Shown piece by piece: positions 1 to 4,778 of a stretch of DNA of 7,290 nucleotides (position 1 is its first letter; every line of letters starts with the position of its first letter). The translations under genes and the position numbers were made by a program. Source of the stretch: Candidatus Altarchaeales archaeon A3 (GTDB taxonomy: Archaea > Altiarchaeota > Altiarchaeia > Altiarchaeales > Altiarchaeaceae); assembly GCA_002083985.1 (NCBI GenBank), contig MTER01000115.1:1-7290 (forward strand), read 5' to 3'. The notes beneath the pieces are model-generated. The model was given only the letters and a program-made list of their open reading frames with translations. It was not told where the DNA came from and did not search any database.

Positions 1-12
1 CTCACTTCGTTC

Positions 13-149
13 GGAGATTTAAAAATTTGTGAAATTTTTAAATCACCTCGTTGTTGCTTGGAGATTTTTTAAATCTTATAGATTTAAAAATTCCTCTACG
101 GTGATTTTAAAAATCAGCAGATTTTTAAAATATCCGAGTATCAACGAGG
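13..149. repeat. Multi-hairpin AT-rich repeat region downstream of coaD
   Basis: The first 201 bases hold no gene, but they contain three successive perfect hairpins made from one stem sequence. Hairpin 1 pairs 16-28 (GATTTAAAAATTT) with 32-44 over a 3-nt loop. Hairpin 2 pairs 66-75 with 81-90 (GATTTAAAAA) over TTATA. Hairpin 3 pairs 104-115 with 120-131 over AGCA. CCTCGTTG at 46-53 is the inverse of CAACGAGG at 142-149, so it could close a longer stem around hairpins 2 and 3. AAATCACC (40-47) can also pair with GGTGATTT (100-107), an alternative to hairpins 1 and 3. GGAGATTT recurs directly at 13-20 and 60-67. The element probably continues past the window's left edge. It could be a small palindromic repeat family, a structured RNA, or part of the coaD 3' end and terminator. 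The pairing is read directly; the role is unknown. Confidence 0.6.
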
Positions 150-201
150 TTAATTTTTGATAATACTATTTAAACAATTACTAAATTTTAAAGGAGAAAT
201 T

Positions 202-621
202 TTACATCATGCTTGCTGAAACCGGCTTGTTATTTTTTAATGCAAGCGGCACAACAACCATTATTAGTCGTTTTAACCCTTTTTTAAATCTTATTGCATT
301 TATCTCCTGTGCCCTCGGAAGTGTTTCCTCGCTTACGACAATAGCATTCAGGTCTTCTTTAAGCGTGGCAATTCCGTACATATCATCAATTTTTAAAATT
401 TCATAATTGTTTTGTAAATTTAAAGCAGAAATTTTCTTTTCAATGTTCTCTTTTCGTTTTTTATATTCTAAAACCTTTTCCGCCCTGAATAAATTTGCAA
501 ATTTGTCAGAAGTTAAGCCAATGTACACATATTCTCCGATATTGAATGTGGTTTTAAGCAGGTCATCATGCCCTTTATGAATTCTGTTGAATGTTCCTCC
601 CACAACTACTTTCTTAAACAT
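202..621 (-). CDS. coaD: Phosphopantetheine adenylyltransferase, archaeal type (CoaD), C-terminally short
   Basis: This enzyme transfers AMP from ATP to 4'-phosphopantetheine to give dephospho-CoA, the penultimate step of coenzyme A synthesis, in the cytosol. The 139-residue product opens with the nucleotidyltransferase signature GGTFNRIHKGH (about residues 8-18), whose HxGH element binds ATP phosphates. It continues with the archaeal-family stretches VVSEETLP and EINAIRFKKGL (about residues 94-117). Family members are usually around 150-160 residues and carry a C-terminal S-S-T-R-I-R-x-G-E motif. Here the protein stops at KPVSASMM, inside that motif, so the arginine-containing part is missing, and neither other frame restores it. 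The hairpin repeat begins within about 55 bases of the stop, so rearrangement may have trimmed the gene. The start ATG (619-621) is divergent from the asparagine-synthase-like gene, about 50 bp away. The family is near certain; whether the enzyme is active is open. Confidence 0.88.
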   Translation of the reverse strand: MFKKVVVGGTFNRIHKGHDDLLKTTFNIGEYVYIGLTSDKFANLFRAEKVLEYKKRKENIEKKISALNLQNNYEILKIDDMYGIATLKEDLNAIVVSEETLPRAQEINAIRFKKGLKRLIMVVVPLALKNNKPVSASMM

Positions 622-630
622 TTTACCTGA

Positions 631-650
631 TTATAAATTTATTAATAAAT
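631..650. promoter_or_regulatory. Shared AT-rich promoter region between coaD and the asparagine-synthase-like gene
   Basis: The 50-bp divergent gap contains TTATAAATTTA (631-641), centred about 37 nt before the rightward ATG at 672. That is a plausible archaeal TATA box giving a leader of roughly 10 nt. Read leftward, ATTTATTAAT (641-650) lies about 25 nt before the coaD ATG, as expected for a near-leaderless transcript. Both assignments rest on position and composition alone. Confidence 0.35.
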
Positions 651-671
651 TTGATATTAAACATAAAGACA

Positions 672-1523
672 ATGGAAAATATTGATTACGACACAATACT
701 TTTAAATTTAAAAAATTTATTGTCTTATTCTGTTGAGCAGGCAATTGGCAGTGAAAAGGAAACAGGAGTTGTATTTTCTGCAGGGATTGATTCAACAGTT
801 ATTGCTTTTTTGGCAAAGAAATTTTGTAATATAACTGCCTATACAGTTGGAACAGACGGATGCGAAGACATTGTTTTTGCCCGAAAATTTGAAAAGTTAG
901 ACCTGATAAATACAAAAATAGTAGTTATTACAGAGAACGATGTTGAAAATGAAATTAAAAACATAGTAAAAATTTTAAATGACAATAAGATTGAAATAAC
1001 CCGATTAAATTTATCAACGGCAGTTCCTCTTTACTTTGCTTCAAAAAAGGCAAATGAAGACTGTATAAAGGTTATGCTTTCCGGACAGGGTGCTGATGAA
1101 ATTTTTGGCGGTTATGCGAGATATTTGAGAATGTGCGATGACGAAAGAGAAGATGCAATGAAAAGAGATATAGAAAACGCTTATAAAGAGAATCTATACA
1201 GGGATGCGGCAATGTGTGCATTTAACAAAATTTGTTTGAAATTTCCTTATTTGGAGAAAAATTTTCTGGACTGTGCAATGAATATTCCGATGGAATTTAA
1301 AATTTATGAAGTAAAAAACGATGAATGCCCTGATGAATTTGCCGAAACAATTGATATTGTTGAGGGGAAGAAATTTATCAGAAAATTTATATTAAGAAAG
1401 TTAGGTGTGAATGTAGGCGTTCCAGAATTTATCGTTAAAAGAAAAAAGAAGGCGATGCAGTATGGTTCAAAGTCGGAAAAAATTATTGAAAAAATACTGA
1501 AAGAAGGGAAAATTTCTGTCTAA
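672..1523 (+). CDS. Stand-alone asparagine synthase-like ATP pyrophosphatase
   Basis: This is an asparagine-synthase C-terminal-domain protein of 283 residues. The class-II glutaminase domain that precedes this domain in AsnB is absent, so any amide synthesis would have to use free ammonia or a separate amidotransferase. The PP-loop is SAGIDS (36-41), which binds ATP pyrophosphate. SGQGADEIFGGYARY (137-151) is the second family signature, and the FPYLEKNFLDCAMNIP block (191-206) and the KKAMQYGS tail (259-266) also match. I prefer the ATG at 672. An in-frame TTG at 651 would add seven residues, but it lies almost on the putative TATA box and has no ribosome-binding site. Short archaeal proteins of this type are commonly labelled asparagine synthetase, but the substrate is not proven; the same fold also serves beta-lactam synthetase and other amidating enzymes. 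It converges on pyrI, with 22 bp between the stop codons. Confidence 0.85.
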   Translation: MENIDYDTILLNLKNLLSYSVEQAIGSEKETGVVFSAGIDSTVIAFLAKKFCNITAYTVGTDGCEDIVFARKFEKLDLINTKIVVITENDVENEIKNIVKILNDNKIEITRLNLSTAVPLYFASKKANEDCIKVMLSGQGADEIFGGYARYLRMCDDEREDAMKRDIENAYKENLYRDAAMCAFNKICLKFPYLEKNFLDCAMNIPMEFKIYEVKNDECPDEFAETIDIVEGKKFIRKFILRKLGVNVGVPEFIVKRKKKAMQYGSKSEKIIEKILKEGKISV

Positions 1524-1545
1524 TTCATTCTGTTTAAATTTTAAA

Positions 1546-2025
1546 TTATTTAAATTCAAGCTCCGAAAACACCCTCTCGCAGTAATGACATCTGAATTTT
1601 AATGGCTTCTTTGAGAACCTGAACATCTTTGTTTCAATATTTTCTAATGCCGAGTTTGTTATACATTCCAAATTCGGGCATTTAAGCAGGTTATTTATTT
1701 CCTCCGGAATTTCAACCTTGTATTTTTCAGTAACATTTGAATCGGCGATAACATTTACTGTCGCTCTGGCAGATAATAAAGCAATTTTATTTGTTTCATC
1801 TTTTGTCAATATTCTTCCTTCAACTTTTACGACATCTTTCTTTCCGTACTTTTTGCTTTCCGCGTTTATTACCACGGAAACAATACCTTTATAATTTTCG
1901 TCAATGTTTAAAATTTTTAAAACCGAAAACACCTTTCCCCCTTCAATATGGTCTATTACAGTGCCGTTTTTAATCTTTTTTATTTTTTCCTCTTTGTTAA
2001 TCTCTTTATTAATTATTGCATTCAT
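1546..2025 (-). CDS. pyrI: Aspartate carbamoyltransferase regulatory chain
   Basis: PyrI is the regulatory subunit that binds to catalytic PyrB and confers allosteric control by nucleotides (CTP inhibition, ATP activation) on the first committed step of pyrimidine synthesis. At 159 residues it is close to the usual 150-155. The N-terminal nucleotide-binding domain has KIKNGTVIDHIEGG (17-30), the family hallmark. The conserved KKYGKKDVVKVEGR stretch (58-71) and NKIALL follow. The C-terminal zinc domain keeps all four ligands, C116, C121, C146 and C149, in CPNLEC and CHYC, so the protein looks fully functional. No pyrB lies next to it: the gene upstream is divergent hicB, and the gene downstream is convergent. 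This departs from the usual pyrB-pyrI operon and implies that PyrB is encoded elsewhere. A TATA-like TTAAATAAAT (read leftward, about 2049-2058) lies roughly 29 nt before the start. Confidence 0.95.
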   Translation of the reverse strand: MNAIINKEINKEEKIKKIKNGTVIDHIEGGKVFSVLKILNIDENYKGIVSVVINAESKKYGKKDVVKVEGRILTKDETNKIALLSARATVNVIADSNVTEKYKVEIPEEINNLLKCPNLECITNSALENIETKMFRFSKKPLKFRCHYCERVFSELEFK

Positions 2026-2082
2026 CTTTGATTCAGTTATTGCTTAAAATTTATTTAAGAATTAAAATTGTTTTAAAATTAA

Positions 2083-2092
2083 TTATATAAAT
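2083..2092 (+). promoter_or_regulatory. Putative TATA box for hicBA
   Basis: TTATATAAAT is centred about 28 nt before the hicB ATG at 2116. This is the spacing expected for an archaeal TATA box that drives a leaderless or nearly leaderless transcript. No Shine-Dalgarno sequence precedes the ATG (context AACAAAGAAA), which fits. It is the clearest TATA match in the window. Confidence 0.5.
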
Positions 2093-2115
2093 AAATTCGA
2101 TAAATAACAAAGAAA

Positions 2116-2343
2116 ATGCAAAAAAGAAAATATGTTATAGTTATTGAAAAAGACGAGGACGGCGTCTATATTGGAAGTGTGCCAACTCTTCCAGGATGTC
2201 ATTCTTATGGAGAAACCATGGATGAACTAATAAAAAATATGAAAGAAGCAATTGAATTGTGTGTAGAAGTTTTAGAATCAGAAAAACAAGAGATGCCTAT
2301 AAAAACATTCGTATGCACGCAAGAAGTTGAAGTTTTAGCTTGA
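2116..2343 (+). CDS. hicB: HicB-family antitoxin
   Basis: This is a 75-residue HicB-like (UPF0150) protein with a partial RNase-H fold. In this family it binds and neutralises the HicA mRNA interferase, and often represses its own promoter when a DNA-binding tail is present. The signatures are the N-terminal strand YVIVIEKDEDGVYIGSVPTLPGC (6-28), with the DGxYxGSVPxLPGCxSxGxT pattern, and a helix with MDELIKNMKEAIEL (35-48). No ribbon-helix-helix or helix-turn-helix domain follows the fold, so it looks like the short form, which needs a partner or another factor for DNA binding. The order is antitoxin before toxin, with 18 bp between them and presumably one transcript. The reading frame is clean while its partner toxin is broken. 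HicB-like proteins also occur alone, so a role independent of HicA is possible. Confidence 0.88.
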   Translation: MQKRKYVIVIEKDEDGVYIGSVPTLPGCHSYGETMDELIKNMKEAIELCVEVLESEKQEMPIKTFVCTQEVEVLA

Positions 2344-2361
2344 AGTTGAAGTAAAGTAAAA

Positions 2362-2590
2362 ATGAAACTGCCAATGATAACTGGGCAGAAAATGTGCAAG
2401 ATTGCAACAATTGCCGGGTTCAGTCAAAAACGCCAGAAAGGAAGCCCCAGTTTCTGGGCGCATCCTGACGGCAGAACAACAACCATACCCATATCGGGGT
2501 AAAGAACTTCCAAGAGAGATGATGAGCAAAATATTGAAAGATATGGATATGTCCGTGTCAGAATACTTAGAACATTTGCAGAAATCATAA
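2362..2590 (+). pseudogene. hicA: HicA-family mRNA interferase toxin, frameshifted and missing its catalytic histidine
   Basis: HicA toxins are small double-stranded-RNA-binding-fold RNases that cleave mRNA. The frame from ATG 2362 reads MKLPMITG...AGFSQKRQKGSP, then HPDGRTTTIPISG, and ends at TAA 2500-2502. The family C-terminus (GKELPREMMSKILKDMDMS... to TAA 2588-2590) continues in the next frame. The break sits at a run of four G (2496-2499); one G fewer joins the halves as PISGKELP. Separately, the catalytic histidine of the family GSH motif is proline here (GSP, codon CCC at residue 29). The neighbouring RQKGS and HPDGR residues are conserved, so the alignment is secure. The toxin is therefore damaged in two independent ways. 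If the frame break were a sequencing error, the His-to-Pro change would still predict an inactive RNase. A start inside the second frame alone would give a fragment without the N-terminal half. Confidence 0.85.
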
Positions 2591-2618
2591 ATTTTAAATT
2601 ACGATAAAAAATTTTAAA

Positions 2619-3545
2619 ATGATACTTGTTACGGGTGGTGCAGGTTTTATAGGAAGCAATCTTGTTGATGAATTGCTGAAGCAGGGATATGAAGTAAGGG
2701 TTTTGGATAATCTGACAACCGGGAGAATGGAAAATTTAAGCAATGCAGTGAAAAATAACAAATTTAAATTTTATAAAGGTGATTTGAGGGACTTTGATAA
2801 TAAAATTTTAAAGGATGTTGAAATCATATTTCATCTGGCAGCACAAATTGATGTCAGGAAGTCGGTTGAAAATCCGGTTTATGATATGGATATAAATATA
2901 AAGGGTTCAATAAATTTAATACAGCAGGCAATAAACAGCAATGTTAAAAAGATAATTTATTCTTCGTCCGGAGGGGCTATTTATGGAGAACCGTCAAACC
3001 TTCCCGCTGACGAAAATACAAATATTAAGCCAATATCTCCTTATGGCGCATCAAAATTTGCCGTTGAATGTTATTTGCACACCTTCAGCAAAATTTATGG
3101 GTTAAAATATACTGCAATGAGATACGGTAATGTTTACGGGAAAAGGCAGGATCCATTAGGCGAGGCAGGAGTTATAGCAATATTTTTCGGAAGGGTTTCA
3201 CAAAACAATATCCCTATAATTTTTGGCGACGGAAATCAAACCAGAGATTATGTTGGTGTAGATGATGTTGTAAAGGCAAATATTGCAGCTGTTGATAAAT
3301 TAAAGAAATATCAGGAATATAATGTCGGGACCGGAAAAGAAACATCTGTAAATGACCTTGTCATCGTTATGGAAAAAATTTTCGGTAAAAAGATAGGTGC
3401 GGTTTATGAAAAAGAAAGAGCCGGAGAAGTTAAGAGAATTTATCTTGACATAAAACGATTACAGAACGAGATAAATTTTAAGCCTGATGACATAGAAACA
3501 GGAATGAAAAAGGTATATGAGTGGATGCAAAATCAGAATAAATAA
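2619..3545 (+). CDS. NAD-dependent sugar-nucleotide epimerase/dehydratase (GalE-like)
   Basis: This is a 308-residue extended short-chain dehydrogenase/reductase of the UDP-sugar epimerase group. Such enzymes interconvert nucleotide sugars such as UDP-glucose/UDP-galactose or their N-acetyl forms, supplying cell-surface polysaccharide or glycoprotein synthesis. The Rossmann NAD-binding motif GGAGFIG is at 6-12, with D30-N31 after the second strand to bind the adenosine ribose. HLAA is at 72-75. The catalytic set is the serine patch SSS (115-117), Y142 and K146 (YGASK). RYGNVYG (168-174) and GDGNQTRDYVGVDDVV (203-218) form the nucleotide-sugar site. The length is typical and the gene looks intact. 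The exact sugar cannot be read from sequence. It starts 28 bp after the broken hicA and may share its transcript. It ends one base short of the convergent isochorismatase remnant. Confidence 0.88.
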   Translation: MILVTGGAGFIGSNLVDELLKQGYEVRVLDNLTTGRMENLSNAVKNNKFKFYKGDLRDFDNKILKDVEIIFHLAAQIDVRKSVENPVYDMDINIKGSINLIQQAINSNVKKIIYSSSGGAIYGEPSNLPADENTNIKPISPYGASKFAVECYLHTFSKIYGLKYTAMRYGNVYGKRQDPLGEAGVIAIFFGRVSQNNIPIIFGDGNQTRDYVGVDDVVKANIAAVDKLKKYQEYNVGTGKETSVNDLVIVMEKIFGKKIGAVYEKERAGEVKRIYLDIKRLQNEINFKPDDIETGMKKVYEWMQNQNK

Positions 3546-3546
3546 T

Positions 3547-4104
3547 TCACTTTATCAATCTGCTTATCAATTTAAATTTTTCCGTTCCTGCCCTTTCTAA
3601 TAATTGAAATAATATTATTTCCGTTGAAGCAATAAAGACACCTGTTTGTCTCATTCTCTCAATTGTTATAAATTTATTTTCATTTGTTCTTGATGAAATA
3701 GTATCCTCAACTATATGAACTTCATAATTATTTTTTAATGCATATAGTGCGGTTTGCAAAACACACATATACTATTCAATGCCAAAAAGGACCAATGTAA
3801 TAATACTGGATTTTTTTAATCCCTCAATTCTTTGGACAAATTTCTCGTTTCCGAAACAACTGAAACTTATTTTTTCAATAATCTATATATTATCGGGAAA
3901 ATTTATCTCTTTTGCTGTCCTTCCAAGACCTTTTGGATATTGCTCTGTATAATGAGGGAATATTTAATTTTTTGCCGCATTGATAAGTATGTTTGCATTT
4001 GATATTACTGTATCTATGTTCTTAATCACAGGTACAAATTTTTCCTGTATGTCCATCAACACAAATGCGGTCCTTTCTTTATTTATTATCCTGGAAATTT
4101 TCAT
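3547..4104 (-). pseudogene. Isochorismatase-family hydrolase with three in-frame stop codons
   Basis: Read leftward from ATG 4104, one frame covers a full 185-codon isochorismatase-like protein (the cysteine hydrolase family that includes nicotinamidase and ISOC1/2-type proteins). It is interrupted by TAA (3964-3966), TAG (3883-3885) and TAG (3772-3774). Recognisable pieces in order are FVLMDIQEKFVP, then TEQYPKGLG, IIEKISFSCFG, FGIE-stop-YMCVLQTAL, VHIVEDTISSR and ERMRQTGVFIASTE, ending LISRLIK and TGA. All three catalytic positions expected for the family remain: Asp in MDIQ (codon 18), Lys in IIEK (codon 78) and Cys in MCVLQ (codon 114). The last TAG replaces the residue in GIE[A/S]H-x-C, where serine TCG is one change from TAG. 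No frameshift is needed. The longest stop-free part (3547-3768) keeps only the C-terminal third plus the cysteine. Recent pseudogenisation is the simplest reading; recoding would have to explain the TAA too. Confidence 0.85.
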
Positions 4105-4123
4105 TTTTAAGGAATAAAAATTT

Positions 4124-4148
4124 AAGAAAAAAAGAAGATAAAAAAGAA
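4124..4148 (-). terminator. Pyrimidine-rich candidate terminator after the CBS gene
   Basis: Read leftward, the stretch just after the CBS stop codon is a run of T broken only by a few other bases, including stretches of six and seven T. Archaeal RNA polymerase terminates on such T-rich tracts without a hairpin. It lies in the 45-bp gap between the CBS gene and the isochorismatase remnant. The call rests on composition only. Confidence 0.35.
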
Positions 4149-4149
4149 A

Positions 4150-4551
4150 TTAATCCTTCGCCATAATCTTAACTATATCACTTCCAACTGGTCTTTTGGG
4201 AAGTGTTAAGCCCGTATCTTTGCTTTCAAGAGTAATAAATAGGCGGTGAATTCTTTCTTTTACCATAATATCAACAGCATTGCTGACATAACTTTCTCCT
4301 GAAATCGTTGCAACCTTATCAGTCATAATATCTTCGGCAGTTAGTTTACTGGTGTCTTTATTAAATGTCTTTAAAATATCCATTTCAGAGATAATTCCAG
4401 CAATCTCTCCGAATTCATCCGTTACACAGATGCTCTGCACATGCGACTCTACAAGAATTTTTGCAATATCCTTTACAATCGTATTTAACGGCATCGCTAT
4501 TACTCCTTTTGTCATAACATCCTTTACCTTTAAATTTTGTGATATATCCAT
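4150..4551 (-). CDS. Two-CBS-domain (Bateman module) protein
   Basis: This 133-residue protein consists of just two CBS domains (about residues 8-63 and 73-130), each opening with a D-x-M-T element (DVMTKGVIAM, DIMTDKVATI). CBS pairs bind adenine nucleotides such as AMP, ATP or S-adenosylmethionine and act as energy or metabolite sensors, often controlling a partner protein. The first domain ends with the normal strand-turn AGIISEMDIL. In the second the equivalent reads RPVGSDIVKIM, four residues shorter between G and D. One strand of its ligand pocket may therefore be missing or rearranged. The gene is divergent from acs across 227 bp, which could link the sensor to acetate activation because acetyl-CoA synthetase makes AMP. 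That link is inference from position only. No membrane segment or DNA-binding motif is visible. Confidence 0.88.
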   Translation of the reverse strand: MDISQNLKVKDVMTKGVIAMPLNTIVKDIAKILVESHVQSICVTDEFGEIAGIISEMDILKTFNKDTSKLTAEDIMTDKVATISGESYVSNAVDIMVKERIHRLFITLESKDTGLTLPKRPVGSDIVKIMAKD

Positions 4552-4595
4552 TTTATCAGGTTAATTAAATTTAATTTTAAAGAATTAAAAATGTG

Positions 4596-4617
4596 ATTTA
4601 TTATTAAATTTATTATT
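4596..4617. repeat. Short tandem direct repeat between CBS gene and acs
   Basis: ATTTATTATT occurs twice, at 4596-4605 and 4608-4617, with a 12-bp period just over one helical turn. It sits about 45 bp beyond the CBS start in the divergent gap. That spacing would suit a dimeric regulator, but AT-only sequence in an AT-rich genome makes chance likely. Confidence 0.25.
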
Positions 4618-4735
4618 GATTATTTATTTTATTTCCTATTTAATATCTTCAAATACATTAAAAATTTTGTAAATTATTTTAATTATTGAAGGTAGGTCTA
4701 TTAGTGATTTCTGTTTCTGTTTAAATTTATTATAA

Positions 4736-4746
4736 TCTTTATAATC
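4736..4746 (+). promoter_or_regulatory. Putative TATA box for acs
   Basis: TCTTTATAATC lies about 38 nt before the acs ATG at 4779. Transcription starting about 26 nt downstream of its centre would leave a leader of roughly 12 nt. The bases before the ATG (AAAAACAAAG) contain no Shine-Dalgarno sequence. A second AT-rich candidate, TTTATTATAA, lies slightly further upstream at about 4726-4735. Confidence 0.35.
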
Positions 4747-4778
4747 AATTAAAAAAATAAAAAATTTAAAAAACAAAG

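Noticed and set aside
1..150. Possible degenerate CRISPR array
   Set aside because: The repeated units are short and palindromic, vary in spacing, and have no regular unique spacers or nearby cas genes.
209..406. Rightward open frame antisense to coaD
   Set aside because: It lies wholly within coaD on the opposite strand, shows no family motif, and coaD has the HxGH signature and conserved sequence across the same bases.
1791..1973. Rightward open frame inside pyrI
   Set aside because: It is a shadow of pyrI, whose nucleotide-binding and zinc motifs are unambiguous; the predicted peptide is low-complexity with no recognisable features.
2402..2590. A separate 62-residue gene starting at TTG 2402
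   Set aside because: Only its C-terminal half resembles HicA; its first half is the wrong frame of the HicA N-terminus, so it is better explained as part of the frameshifted hicA.
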